Counted from the stretch's first letter, positions 11,755 to 24,056 are shown. The stretch is DNA of 64,000 nt from Medicago truncatula (GCF_003473485.1 NC_053048.1:37506755-37570754), one strand, 5' to 3'. The notes: a model not told the origin generated them from the letters alone. Numbers and translations: made by a program.

Positions 11755-12065
11755 TTGAGGTTGTTTGAATTGACTTATTTAAACTTTTCTACTATCATAA
11801 GCACTTGAGACACGGTTAGTGAGAACTTATGAGAACAACTTATAGCATGTATTTTTTCTGTTGCAAAAAGCTAATGACACGTTAATAAACTATTTTGAGC
11901 TTATTTCCACAAACTGTCTACGATAGCTTATGAATACAACTCATATGTTATTAATAACGATTTTACTTTAATTTATCTTGTATTATATTAATAACTTATC
12001 CATAATTGCTTATATGATTAGCGATTATGCTATAGGCTGTAAAATAAGTTGGCTATCCAAAAAAA
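11755..12065 (+). mobile_element. Decayed MITE, copy 3 of the family at 6263 and 8725
   Basis: Begins GAGGTTGTTTGAATTGAC, shares the TATCATAAGCACTTGAGAC and GAGAACTTATGA phrases with the mtACP intron copies, and ends near GTTGGCTATCCAAA. More diverged than the other two. Confidence 0.5.
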
Positions 12066-13919
12066 CTGATCTATTTAACAAGAACTTTTAAGTCAATTCA
12101 ACGGCTAAATTCAATTAATTTATCCGTCCAACCATTCTTCGTATTGAATACAATAAGAAGATTTTTTTTCATCCTTTATACGATTTTTTTACCATGTTAC
12201 GAGTATGAAGTTTCCACATCGTTTAAGAGCCACTATCTCTTTTGAGGAACAAGTGGGGTTACACATAGTGAGTTATCTCCACTCAACAGTATTTTCTCCA
12301 TATACTAGAGTCAATACTCGAATCTCTAACCAATAATTTAAGGGGTTTAAATCTTTTACCACATGTACCAATTCATTGTTGGTTATTTATACTTTTCTCC
12401 ATCTCTCTACAAAATCATCATATCGTCTTAATTATTTTTATAAGAACGTCACCATTATTCACAGATGTGGATTTTTTCCAATGTTTTTTGTTATCTTTAT
12501 TTAATTATTTATTTTTGTCAAATAACCTAATAGTTATAAATTCATCTCTTAAAATAAATAAATGGGCAAAGATGTTTGGAGGCTCCAAGAGTTTGAACAT
12601 GTCTCAAGGTTCAAAGAGCACTTAAAAAACGAATTAAATTCACGACCTTAATGAATCAATTTCTTATCAACCAATCAAACATTTATTAATTTTTTTTTTT
12701 TTGACAAGAATTTATTAAATATTATTATCATCTCATAATCATCATCATCATCTAGCAATTGAAGTAGCACCAATGATATTATTTATTATTATTATTGAAC
12801 TATTGCTACCTTTCTTTTTTATTTTGTCCTACACGTTTGTTTTGTTCCCGTTTTTCTGCTGTCAATTTAAACGTTTCGAAAGTATCTTAACTTTTTGATG
12901 AAATAAATTTGAAGCAAGGTTGTACCAAAAAAAAATAAAAAAATTGAAGCAAGGTGATTATCTATCGATAAGTAAAGAAGACCTCGAAGATAATTGCTCT
13001 TCTCCCATTTGTTTTTCTCATTCTCGTCAAAAAAGTTGAGTGTGAGTTAACTCATGCATGTATATTTCTCAGCAGGAATGAGCAAAAACAGATAAGAGAA
13101 GAGCAATTATCTTTTCTCTTGTATTAGACCAAATAATTGGAGTTAAAACATTTGAAAGTTTAATGCGGTTTGTGTCATTTTTCTTGTTGAATACTTTGTT
13201 CGTCAGTGTCACGTTAAAAATATTTGGTTGTCTTAAATGTATTTCTCACTTCAGACTTCAGAGTATGAAAACATGATTTATTAATTTTTCCAACAATATT
13301 TTCTTCAGCCCCGGTCTTGCTAGGAAAGTTGCACACGTATTTTCTTCTCATGTAGTTTTACTAGGAAAGTTTAGCAGGGTGTGTTTGATAGGATGGGGGG
13401 TGGAGGTAGTTTCCAAAACTGAATGGAGTTTTTCATTTTTTGCAGACTAGGAATTTCTTGAAGTGAAGAGAATTGAAGAAAGAAAAATGTTTGATTTGGC
13501 TTGACACAGATTTTATGAAAGATGAGGAATAATATTTACGAAAATCAACACAATGTGAATATATACAAGAAAAGTAGTTGACAAAGGGGAAAAAAAGTAG
13601 GTATTGACACGAGAGAAGAAAAAAAACAAAAAACTACGTCCTAATTTTTTATTACAATATATGATATGCATGTTTTTTTAATTGCTTGGTGAATTAAAAA
13701 TTGTTCGTTTATTACAAGCCATGACATATGTATTTTTGTGATTATGATATAGCAATATACAACTCCATTTGGAAAAATACAATCATCTCAAGAAATGTCA
13801 ATTGTGCCAAAAGCACAGTTAAAACACGCATGATAAACATGTACACGGTGAATTTAAAATTAAATTAATAGACGGTCTATATTGCAAGCCATGCCAACAA
13901 TCATATTTCTCTGTGTATT
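12066..13919. other. Intergenic AT-rich stretch with no gene seen
   Basis: Contains short A- and T-runs and a CATCAT/TTATTATTA-rich patch around 12720-12800. No coding signal or element with clear ends was recognised. Confidence 0.5.
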
Positions 13920-14470
13920 TTTTTTTACAAAAACAAAATTATATTCATCATTCAAATCGACATAGTACACCATATACAAACATCTCTAAAAACGTAAAGG
14001 CTGAATCTGCGAACTAACTTACAACACCTAAGTTAACAGCATAAAACGACAAAATGCCTATAAATAATATGATAAAACTTAAGTCACCGAAATACTCATG
14101 CTTCCGGATCTGCAACGTTGATGTCCAAATTATTGGTTGAATTTGTAATTGACTGATGTAGATCTTTCAATAGAAACTGAACAAACACCGCGACAAAACG
14201 CGAAATCAAACGCCGCACAAGACGACGAACAACACAACGCCGCACTTAGACGACGAAATCACAAAAAACACAAAAGGAAAAACATGATAGATGTGAAAAT
14301 CACTTATTTAGATTGAAAGAAAAGGGGAAAAAAGATGTAGAGGGGTGATTCTAGGTCAAAAAATTACCTAAAACCACCCCTCCTCGATGAACGAAAGAGA
14401 AAGAAAATTTAGAGAGAAGTTGAAGTTTCTCCCACTAAAAAACTAGGACATGCTAACACTTATCTGTTTA
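13920..14470 (-). mobile_element. A-tailed retroposon-like fragment
   Basis: Read on the minus strand this ends in a phrase like ATAATTTTGTTTTTGTA followed by an A-run (at 13919-13926 on the plus strand as T's). It contains a GC-richer stretch with repeated CGCCGCAC/ACGACGA phrases and a short frame ending NVADPEA. The polyA end and position-specific GC bias suggest a LINE or other retroposed copy. No reverse transcriptase motif is visible, so the family is unknown. Confidence 0.35.
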
Positions 14471-14538
14471 TTTTATAAGCTGGGAAATCTGTATTTGAAT
14501 ATATAAAATATGCCTTATATATACAGCTATATAATATA

Positions 14539-14852
14539 GGCTTAATTGCACTTTTGGACCCCTATCTTTTTAAAAGTTGCGGTTATGGACCCCTAACTAA
14601 TTTAAATACAAAACAGCCCCCTATGTTTTGATTCTTTGACAGTTTTGGACCCCCAAGGCAAAAAATAAATAAAAAAATTGACACGTGGCACCTCACTTAG
14701 GGTGCCACGTCAGCGTTGACCGAGTCAACAATGGACTGGGGGTCCAAAACTGTCAAAGAATCAAAACATAGGGGCTGTTTTGTATTTAAATTAGTTAGGG
14801 GTCCATAACCGCAACTTTTAAAAAAATAGGGGTCCAAAAGTGCAATTAAACC
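14539..14852. mobile_element. 314-bp MULE-type MITE with 9-bp target duplication
   Basis: Long inverted ends: GGCTTAATTGCACTTTTGG at the left, and the right reads CCAAAAGTGCAATTAAACC. The arms extend over more than 100 bp each (both carry the GACCCCTAACTAATTTAAAT motif). TATAATATA lies exactly at both flanks (14530-14538 and 14853-14861). Long inverted repeats with a 9-bp duplication are the mark of Mutator-like insertions. It codes for nothing. Confidence 0.85.
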
Positions 14853-15240
14853 TATAATATAATGTTGCTATATACCATATTTAATGTTGGTTTTTTTAGT
14901 AGTTGATGTTGGGGTTGTCAAATTTGTTTTGCGTAGCCGAGTAAAACACTGATATTGTATAAGTTTCTTTTAGGGAGCAGTTAGTTGGCAGATCTTGTCT
15001 TTAACAGGCCCCCTTAGTATTAATGAAATTTGCAAAAAGATCATTGTTACCAGCATACGTATATATAAATTGAATATATATAAATCCTGATCAAGTTCTA
15101 GAAGATTTATATGATTAAAATTATGAATAATATCGTTAATATTGTGATTAGAGGTTCAAACATGTGGTGTATAAAGAAAACTTGATTGAGAGGATACGGG
15201 GTTAGGCGTGTTCATAGATCAAGTTGAGTCGGATTTGACC

Positions 15241-15405
15241 AAAGGAAGATGATGATGATGAAAATTCTACTAATATCGTTAATATTTTAGTAGAAATTTT
15301 TTTATTTAAAGAAGATGATGATGATGAAAATTCTACTAATATCGTTAATATTTTAGTAGAAATTTTTTATTTTAGTAGAAATTTTTTTATTTAAAGAAGA
15401 TGATG
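15241..15405. repeat. Tandem duplication, unit about 67-85 bp
   Basis: Two units, each starting GAAGATGATGATGATGAAAA and running to TAGTAGAAATTTTTTTATTT, with a partial third start (GATGATGATGATGAAG) following. The near identity points to a recent local duplication. Confidence 0.75.
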
Positions 15406-15644
15406 ATGATGAAGATTTAAAGGAAGAAGATTAACATCTTCATCATATTTCTGGATTTTTTTCATTTTTAATAAAAATATATTTTTAATAAAAATATATT
15501 TTTAAAAATAAAATTATGTATTTTTTAATAAAAAAATGAGAAAAAAGATGTATATGTAAAGGACCTAAATGGAAAAAAATAAAGATAAGGGATCAAAGTG
15601 TTACAAATAAATAAGATAAATGATCCCTAATGTAATCTTGACTT

Positions 15645-17340
15645 AATTATATTTAGGTGTTCAATCCTAATTAATTTACACTACATGACTCAAAATCAAC
15701 AGCAAGGGGGTTACCAAGGAGGCCCATCAAATCAAGCGCCGGTTCCCCCAAAGGAGGCAGCTTTCAACACCATTGAAGGAGATTTATCAAGAATCGTTCA
15801 TGGATCGTTCTTGTAATTCTTCTTTAATCTCTTTCTCTTGTTTATTTGCTATGAATAACTAAACCCTCCGTTGTTGGGGATGAGTAGACCTAGATGATTA
15901 CATTTGTCATGTGATTGGATTATGATTATTGATGAAACTTATTGAATTGTTTTTCTTATCTCCATGCTTAATGCTTTTATTGATTGATCACCTTTAAATT
16001 GATTTACGGTTTATATTGTGAAACGGAAGTTGAATTTATAAACGCTTTGAGATAAGAAATTCTTGCCTTTGTAATCTAGGAATAGATGCAAACCCTTGAA
16101 ACCACTTGAGAATTCTTGTTCATTCATGCTTAATTCTAATCTTAAATTCACTAAGGAATTAGGAGTTGTTTTAGAATTAATGGTTTTGTCACTAAGGAAT
16201 TAGGGTAAGAATAAATTAGAGAATTCGGTAATAATTCGATAAGTTGATTCAATAGTTATATTCGAGTTACTAACTTAAGATAGTCATCTAGCGAACCTCA
16301 TCCTCAACAATTTTCTTATTATAAAATTCAAACAAATTTTCTTCTGTTAATTTACATTATTGCTATCAAACAAATCTCGTACCTTTTTGTTCAATTAAGT
16401 AACAAGTATTATTCGACAGTATAACGCGATCCTTGAGTTCGACACTCGGTCTTACCGTTTTAAATTTACTACTTGAACGATTTCGTACACTTGCGAAAAC
16501 CGCTATCAAGTTTTTTGGCTTAGAACAATTAAAATTTCACATCAAATTTCTTTCATCTGAATGTCCTTAAATTTATCAGTTACATTCATAAAATTTCTTC
16601 TTCCCATTTTGATTGTTCAATTTTGTCGTTCCAAACTGCCGCATTTTTTAATTTTCGTGAGAATCCTCGTTGTTTGTTTGATTCCAAATATCATGAGAAA
16701 TGTCGTTATTTCTAGTACCACGTCAAGTATGGTGATTTGATTTTTCTTTTTGGTTTTATTTTTTTTGGTTGTGAGGTAGTTAATTATAACAATTGAGTAA
16801 GTCATTTGTTGTACTTTGAGGACTGCTAGCAGGTGTTGCCGCTGTGATGTTGTGGGAGTTTGCTAGCATTTTTTTCGGTTGCTGCTGAAATGGTTATGTG
16901 ATGAGGCTTTTGTTCTTTTGTTTGGACTTAAAGGTTTCGGCTGATAGTGAGGCAGGTCTATACGTGTTAGCAGATTTTATTAGGTTGACTGCTTAAATAA
17001 AAAAAAGTCACGATACCTTACGCGGTTCTAGAAACAGCGACAATTCTCACTACAATTGGAAACTGCGGTAGTTTGGAACGACAAAATTGAACAATCAAAA
17101 TGGGAAGAAGAATGAAAAAGAAACAAGAATTGATAAATATGGAAGAATAAAGAAGAAGAAATTTGAATGAAGGAGATGTTTTTGTTCTCACGTTCGGGGT
17201 TTTAGAATGGAAGAAATTTTATGAATGTAAGTGATGAATTTAAGGACATTCAAATGAAAAAAAAAAATTGATGTAAAATTTTATTTGTTATAAGTCTTGT
17301 AGTGTAAATTAATTAAGATTGAACACCTTAATATAATTAA
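15645..17340. mobile_element. Long-TIR foldback element, interrupted by an LTR-type fossil
   Basis: The outer ends are inverted copies: left AGGTGTTCAATCCTAATTAA..., right ...TTAATTAAGATTGAACACCT. The arms continue inward with TTTACACTACA and GAATGTCCTTAAATTTATCA on the left matched on the right near 17230-17315, and TTGTTCAATTTTGTCGTTCC matched by GGAACGACAAAATTGAACAA at 17079. The left arm alone carries a roughly 0.83-kb insert (annotated separately), so the insert came later. The terminal duplication could not be fixed with confidence and the superfamily is uncertain. Confidence 0.6.
15692..16518 (+). mobile_element. LTR-retrotransposon-derived fragment, Ty3/gypsy-like (fossil)
   Basis: Lies inside the left arm of the foldback element. 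The right part ends with a phrase typical of legume gypsy LTR/leader ends (CTACTTGAACGATTTCG then CACTTGCGAAAACCGC). The left part holds a short Q/G/P-rich coding-like remnant. It is a broken partial copy with no recognised polymerase. It is younger than the foldback element it interrupts. The family call rests on the end phrase only. Confidence 0.45.
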
Positions 17341-18006
17341 ATAAAAATTAAAAGTATTAAAAGTTACCTTATGAGTAAGATTAATTCTCCTTAAAAATAA
17401 AATAAAAAGATTAACTCTTTTATTTTTAGAAAAAAATCTACTCATTTATTTGACATTTAATGTTACCTATGTATATTACATTTTGATTAGTTGATATCAT
17501 GAGAGGGTAACGTAGGCCTCACCCTTTTCTTTTATAAAGCTTAAAACATAATCAAAGATGAGTTTAGATCATAATGAAAGAGATAGACACAAAAAAGTGG
17601 TGAATCTTATCATTGAATGAGTTGCACCATCATTAATTATTTTTAAGATTTTTTATGTCTTTATCTCTACAAATGAAAGAAATGGAGAAGAGTTTAAATG
17701 TAAATGATTCTGACTAATCTAAGATCGAGTTGGATTCTTTGCTATTACAACAGATTGATGTAACAAATATGGATCGTCTTATCTCATATTGACTTATAAG
17801 ATCTTTTTAGCATGTAAAACTGAATTTAAAATTTGAATCGTTTGATTTAAAATCATCGTGAAATCCGTTGCAGCTTGAAGCCCCATGAAATCCATAAAGT
17901 AGGGAATTTGGGTCCTACTGAGAAAGTATTGAATAATTGTATGGCCATTAAAATATTCCATCGATTTTCTCACATGTTTATTACTGTATCATCTTTCTAT
18001 TTAAGG
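17341..18006. other. Intergenic stretch with no gene seen
   Basis: AT-rich with no domain-like open frame and no repeat with defined ends. Confidence 0.5.
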
Positions 18007-18322
18007 TAAAATGTGGTTTTGGTTTTAGTTTGGTTTTAGTCCTGTAAATTATTTTTGTTGTTTTTTGTTTCTGCAAAATATTTTATTTTTGAAAATATTC
18101 AAAAGTAAAATATTTGGCATGGACCTTTTTAAAAATCAAAAGATTTTGCAGGGACTATTTTTCTAATAAATGAATGTATGTAAATCATCACAAAAGTGGG
18201 GTTAAGGATCAAAATCAAAACGATGCATATTTGCAGGGATTATAAACAAAAATAAATAAATTACATGGATTAAAATCAAAACGAGACATATTTACAGAGG
18301 TCAAAACCATATTTTAGCGTTC
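18007..18322. mobile_element. Foldback MITE of the GGTTTTAGTCC type
   Basis: The left end (AAAATGTGGTTTTGGTTTTAG) and right end (ACAGAGGTCAAAACCATATTTT) are imperfect inverted repeats, with matching inner phrases such as TTGCAGGGA. This type of AT-rich, non-coding element recurs in the window (11143, 35085). Confidence 0.5.
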
Positions 18323-18733
18323 TATTTAACGCTTTAACCAAGAGTGACTCATAGGAGTGTACCTGCATTGTATTATTGAGATTAGGTTATTATATTTTCT
18401 TTTTTTGAGGGATGGTTATTATTATTATTTTGTTTATAAAGTGTAGTAGTTAAAATTCTACGGTGTTCTACCACCAACCGGCTGAAATAGTTATATGAAA
18501 TCTTGATTTAGATTCGTTTAGATCCAAAATATAATTTAAATAAAGAAATCCCAATAATAAGACAAAAAAAATGGTCTCACTCAAGACCACTCCATCTAAA
18601 ACGTGAATTAAGTGGGCACAAAAAAATTCATTAACATTAATTTCACTATATATAAGTTGCAACACCTAGCTACTCTATACCAGTCAAATTCAAAAGGGTC
18701 ACTTTAGGGTCTCTCTTCAATTTGTTTGCAACT

Positions 18734-21420
18734 ATGGAGGATTCACTGGAAAATTTGATTTCTTATATGGTAAATTAAATTTCATAGTACATACATGATT
18801 TGCTAATCTTTATATCATTATTTGTTAATTGATACATTTTTTTTATCTTTGAATTAACTGTCATAGGAAATGGAAGATGATGTGATCTTGAATCAAAGTA
18901 GCACCACCACATTTGATGAGCAAGAGTTTCTCAAAGATATCATCCTTGAAGAACCAGAATGTATTGAACTCTCTTCTTATCTTTGTTCCAATAAAACCAA
19001 AGACAATAGTACAACTATAATTAATGTTGAAGGTGATGCTACTAGCCCCACAAATAGTATTTTGTCCTTTGATGAGACAAGTTTATTTTGTGGTGATTAT
19101 GAGAATGTTGAAACAAACCACAAAAGTAATAACTCCAACTCAATCAAGTCTTTGGAAAGATCTTGTGTTAGTTCTCCAGCCACATACCTTCTATCTTTTG
19201 GTAACTCAAGTATTGAACCAATCATTGAACCAATGTCACATAAAACTAAAAGAAGGACAGATGAATCAAGGGGGGTGAAGGAAGCAACAAAGAAGGTTAG
19301 AAGATCATGTGAGACAGTACAAGATCATTTGATGGCTGAGAGGAAAAGGAGAAGGGAATTAACTGAGAATATCATAGCACTTTCAGCCATGATACCTGGC
19401 TTGAAAAAGGTTAGTTTCTTTCTATGATTTCATTATTGATCTAAAGTTAATTTAAAAGTATACAATCATATGATTGTTAAATGAACCATTATCCTACAAA
19501 TTTATATATAAACTATCTCATAATTAAAGAAAAATATTGTTAAACTATTTTATATTTTATATTTTTTTTGGGAAAAAGCAAAATTATATTAAAGTGACAC
19601 TAAAGTCTAAAACTACTTTACAAAATTATGGGATTTGAACTCTGTCTCACGAATATTACTAATAACATAAGCCAAAACAACTTTTATATGCTCAAAATGC
19701 AATAGATAAGTTCAAATTAGTTAGATTCCTCAAAAAAAAAAAGTTCAAATTAGTTCCTTCAAAAAAAAGTTCAAATTAGTTATTCAGAAGCTAATTCAAA
19801 TGCATTCGTGTTTAAGATTTAAAAGAAAAAATTTGAGCTTAAAGTGGGGATTGCATTAATTCATCTGTCTTTTATTTAATGAATAAAAATCAAGATATCA
19901 TCCCTAAAAAAATCAAGATATCATATTCTAAACTGACACTGTCAGATGAAAATTATAAATAAATAAACATCTGCTTTTAACTTATAAATAAATCAAGCTA
20001 CAGCTCATACTGCACCTATGCTTTCATTGACTTATATATATATTTTTCGAGATCTCTATTATTGTTTAATGCTGTATTATTATCGAATTGTTTAAATTTA
20101 AAAAAACTTATCTTACACAAACATGTTGTGAGTATTCTATCTTAGTATAATTGAATATTAAAGGTTAATTTCCTATCTGACTTTATATTGTAATTTCTCT
20201 AATTACTATAGATGGACAAGTGTTATGTACTTAGCGAAGCTGTGAATTACACAAAACAGCTTCAAAAGCGCATTAAAGAATTGGAGAATCAAAACAAAGA
20301 TAGCAAACCAAATCCAGCAATATTCAAGTGGAAATCTCAAGTTTCATCAAATAAAAAGAAGTCCTCAGAATCACTGCTCGAGGTTGAAGCTAGAGTCAAA
20401 GAAAAGGAAGTACTCATCAGAATTCATTGTGAGAAGCAAAAAGACATAGTGCTCAAAATACATGAATTGCTTGAAAAGTTCAATATCACTATAACAAGTA
20501 GTAGCATGTTACCATTTGGTGATTCTATTCTTGTAATCAACATTTGTGCTCAGGTATGAAACTGTCTTTTTTTTTTTTTTTTTTAGAATTATAAAACTGT
20601 TTTTTTTTCCTTCTCAATAGTCTACTAATTAAAATTCACTTTTTAAGATGAATAAGTAGAGTGTCTAGGATTCAAACATCGATCCTTGCAAATTATCCAT
20701 ATCAACTGAGCAATGCTTACGGGGACATAAAATTGTCTTCCTTAACCCAGTAGCAATTTTTATTTAACGTATATTATCTTATACTCCTCCTTCTCACAAT
20801 GATTGACCTATTTGAAGAAAGAAAAAAAAAAATTGTCCCAAAAAAAAAACTTTCAATTTTCAATATAATATTAATCACTTTTTTTTTTCCAATTGTATCA
20901 TGTAATTAATATTACTTCATTCGCACTCAAGTCAATAACTTTCATTTTATAATGATGATAATTGTGAATACACAAATAATAGATAAGAGTGATTTAGTAA
21001 AAATACTATTTTATTTATATTTTTATTTGTGTGAAATTATCAAATAAATCAATCATTTACGGACGGAGGGATTAATTTATTGATAAACCTCATTGTGGAT
21101 GCTTATGTTCACACTAAAATGGTGTCAGCACTCTTTTTAACAAATCTTTGTTATTGGTCAATTTTTAAAAAAGTATATTTAGTTACTTTATAAATTTGAA
21201 CACTTTTAAAAATATATTTTTAAAAAAATCAAAAGAGTAAAGGAGTGTCTTTTGTTTGTTTGTATAATTGTATCTCTTTGATTTGTAATGTTGGGATAAA
21301 GTGAAATTCTAAATTGCTAAAGCTTTGATGCAGATGGATGAAGAAGACAGCATGACCATGGATGACCTTGTGGAAAATCTGAGAAAATATCTATTGGAAA
21401 CTCATGAGAGTTACTTGTGA
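18734..21420 (+). CDS. bHLH transcription factor, subgroup IVa (bHLH18/25-like)
   Basis: Four exons: 18734-18769, 18867-19409, 20212-20553 and 21334-21420, all phase 0 with GT-AG borders, coding 335 residues. The bHLH domain starts near residue 160: DHLMAERKRRRELTENIIAL carries the His, Glu and Arg that contact E-box DNA, and helix 2 begins MDKCYVLSEAVNYTKQLQKR. The usual family form is MDKASVL, so KCY is a small departure. The C-terminal 100 residues resemble the ACT-like dimerisation domain of this subgroup. The N-terminus is acidic and Ser/Thr-rich, as in activation regions. In Medicago, IVa members TSAR1-3 activate triterpene saponin genes; a similar role is possible but inferred. Intron 3 contains a SINE and a Stowaway-like MITE. 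Confidence 0.92.
20655..20726 (-). mobile_element. Eroded tRNA-derived SINE in bHLH intron 3
   Basis: On the minus strand, GTCCCCGTAAGCATTGCTCA and a B-box-like GATTCAAAC-type phrase (here TGTTTGAATCCT) are in tRNA-like spacing. No clear flanking duplication; an old copy. Confidence 0.5.
20783..21073. mobile_element. Stowaway-like MITE in bHLH intron 3
   Basis: Starts TACTCCTCCTTCTCACAATG and ends ACGGACGGAGGGATTA, so the ends are the CTCCxTCC/GGAGGG inverted repeats of plant mariner-derived MITEs with TA target. Non-coding and AT-rich. Confidence 0.55.
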
Positions 21421-22138
21421 TCCGTTCTAGTGCATCAAAATAAAGGAGTTCTCCATTTGTAATTATAATAATGGAATGAGGATATTTTGGAGAATCGTTT
21501 CTATTTTGTTGGATTGGTTTGTTTTCTTGTTTGTCACATTGAAGAGAAAAGGTTGTGAGCATGTTTGTTTATTCAAATGCTACAGTTAAGAAGTCCTCAA
21601 TTCATGTAAATTAAGTAATGATAATTGTTCTAGAGATATCACCTTGCTAGTAAGAACTTGATTTTGTAAACGTATGGAATATATTCAAATCACATTAGAG
21701 ACAGTTGTTAAATGACCATTAACGACATGGTTATTAATAATAATGATTTCTTTTTCCACAATTTTTTTATAAAAAGTAACGTTAATAAATTTATTTTTGC
21801 ATAATCATCTTATAGGATGTACTCTTTTGCTTTGGCAACAGTTGTTTGGTGTTTAGTGGTTTTTGGAACTCCCTTGTTATATAGTTGTGAAACATGAGTA
21901 TTGAGTTAGCCAAATGAACACAAGAAACAAATAAATTTAATTTCTGTTTTGGATTCACCAACCTGACCCCAAATATAGATAATTTATCAATCTATCCCCT
22001 ACAATACAACATTTTACTAGAAGGATGCTTATGATGTTTGCGAGTTGGGAGAGGCCACGCTGAAAAAGAGATGAAGAAGGCGATTTGGGATTACAGTAGT
22101 TTCAAGAACATTGCATCTTATGGTGTCAATTTTGATTT
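21421..22138. other. bHLH 3' flank and intergenic stretch
   Basis: The first few hundred bases are probably 3' UTR. No other gene is seen up to the LTR fragment. Confidence 0.45.
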
Positions 22139-22596
22139 TCTTAAAGAATTATAATTGGATATTGTTCTGGATCGGCCAAAAGGGCTTTAGGTCCATTTAC
22201 TTAGGTCCAATACAATCCCAAGCTTAAACTCCACGTTTGGCAAATTTACTTGCGACATACCCCTTCACCGCGAGGGGAGTGCACAGAGCAAGCAGGACTG
22301 GTTCAAGCGAACCACAATGTCTCTTTGCACATTCCCGCAATTATTTCTCTGGCGGTTACACTTCCCACGATTTCGTACCCGTCGGACCTAGGTGTGCCAC
22401 TACAACAGCTCTGCAGCCCTCCACCTCTTAACCCTCACTCTATGATCTCTACTGACTTGAGCGTCCGAGTGCCTGCTGGTACACACCCCTTCGCTGTTCC
22501 AAGAAGCATTCTTGACGCATTCTACCACCATTCCAACCACCGCATTCAAAGCACCGACAATCACCTTCTGATCAGGTACGATCATATATCAAAGCT
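22139..22596 (+). mobile_element. LTR fragment, Ty3/gypsy-like (fossil), relative of the one at 27363
   Basis: Opens with TGTTCTGGATCGGCCAAAAG and ends near CACCTTCTGATCAGGTACGA, and it aligns end to end with 27363-27838. It carries the ACTTGAGCGTCCGAGTGCCT phrase typical of U5 parts of legume gypsy LTRs. Shorter than its relative in the promoter part. No internal coding region is attached, so it is a solo or truncated LTR. The short open frames within it are not genes. Confidence 0.6.
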
Positions 22597-22960
22597 GGTT
22601 TTATGAGATCTTTTGTGGAATTTCATTCAAATGGTAAGGAAGTTGGTTAAAGGTTATAATCGTACCTTTATAGCTCTTATTCCTAAAGTTGTTAATCCCC
22701 ATAGAGGTTGTCACACTATTGGTCGTTTCTTTAGTTGATTGTATGTATAAGTTTTGGTTAAAATCTTGGTAAATAGGCCAGGGTTATTTTTTAGTCTCAA
22801 CCATGCTTGGTGAAAAGGGAAGATAAATATTAAATGTGATTCTTATTGCAAATGAGGTGGTGGATGATGCAAAGAAGTCGAAAAATAAGTTTATCATGTT
22901 CAAAGTTGATTTTGAAAAGCTTATGATTATAAAAGGTTTATGGACCATGCTAAAGTTTGA
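22597..22960 (+). mobile_element. LINE reverse transcriptase fragment
   Basis: Translation across frames gives recognisable pieces of the L1-type RT domain in order: RSFVEFHSNGKEVG, then NRTFIALIPKVVNPHRG, then a degraded YK.L.KIL.NRL segment, then LIANEVVDDAKKSKNKFIMF, then KVDFEKAYDY. At least three frame changes and several stops separate them, so it is a dead, 5'- and 3'-truncated copy. The MULE at 22982 begins just after it. Confidence 0.7.
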
Positions 22961-22981
22961 TGGGTCAATCCATTTAAAATA

Positions 22982-24056
22982 GGCTTAAATGCGTTTTTGG
23001 TCCCTTAACTATTTATTTGGTATCACTTTGGTCCCTTAACTAAAAAAAAGATTGTTTGAGTACTTTATCTTCATCTCCGTTACCTGTTTTGGTCCCTTCC
23101 GTTAAAAAAATTCAGAAAAACGTTAGGGTTTGTATTATTCATCTTCTTTCTTCTCTTTCCATCCTCTTCTTCATGATCTTCATCATCAACAACACACCAA
23201 CCCATATTTTTTTTTTCTTTTCATCATCTTCAACAAATATATAAACATAATCAATTTCATAACTTAATCAATAACCAATTTTTTCATTCATAAACATCTC
23301 TTTCAATCTCCCTAAAGCAAATCAACCAAAATCTTCATATCTATTTCCTAATTTTTTTTTTCCAGATTCAATAACAATGGGAAAATCAACCAAAATCTTC
23401 AAAACATCCACAACAACTACAACTAGCAGTTGAAAAAATCCAGCAATAAAAACCCAAAAATTAATTATCAAGAAAAGTGACTTTGGTGCTAAATCCAATT
23501 TGGTTAACTAGCACAACACCCAATTGAATCCAAGGTTGAAGAACAACACCAATTTTCAATTTTTTCTGAGGTAGATTGAGTGTTGTTGGTGTTTTTGAGA
23601 TGATGAATTTGAGTTTTTAAATGTTTTATATTTTAGGTTTGAATAGGAATGAAGGTGTTGAAGATGATTTGATTTTGTTTGGAGATTTGTCTTTTTTTTC
23701 TTTGTTGTTGTTGCTGCTTATTGGGTTGTTGTTATTGTTTGCTCTTGTTGTTGGTGTTGTTCTTTTTTTCTTTTTCTTTTTCATGAAAGTTTTGTTAGTG
23801 GTGTTCTGATTTTCCAGAAAATGGGGGAAGAAGATGAAGAATTTAAGTGGAGAAGATGAAGAAAATAAATTAAGTTTTTCAACCAATGCCAAAATGACAC
23901 GTGGATAGCAGTTAACGTTTTTTTGATTAAAACTAACGGAAGGGACCAAAACATGTAACGGAGATAAAGATAAAGTACCAAAACAATCTTTTTTTTACTT
24001 AAGGGACCAAAGTGATACCAAATAATAACTTAAGGGACGAAAAAAGCAATTAAGCC
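22982..24056. mobile_element. 1.07-kb non-autonomous MULE with 9-bp target duplication
   Basis: Ends GGCTTAAATGCGTTTTTGGTC / GGGACGAAAAAAGCAATTAAGCC are inverted, and the arms run about 170 bp each (shared CTTCATCTCCGTTAC and GGTCCCTTCCGTTA motifs). The flanks are TTTAAAATA (22973-22981) and TTTAGAATA (24057-24065), a 9-bp duplication with one change. The middle is rich in CTTCATCATC and GTTGTTG runs. Open frames there are low-complexity and not convincing genes. Confidence 0.8.

Noticed and set aside
22237-22606. Frames of 61-118 codons
   Set aside because: Lie inside an LTR-type fragment; no coding region belongs there.
23621-23981. Frames rich in N/K/S and L/F
   Set aside because: Low-complexity products of CTT/GTT runs inside a MULE derivative.
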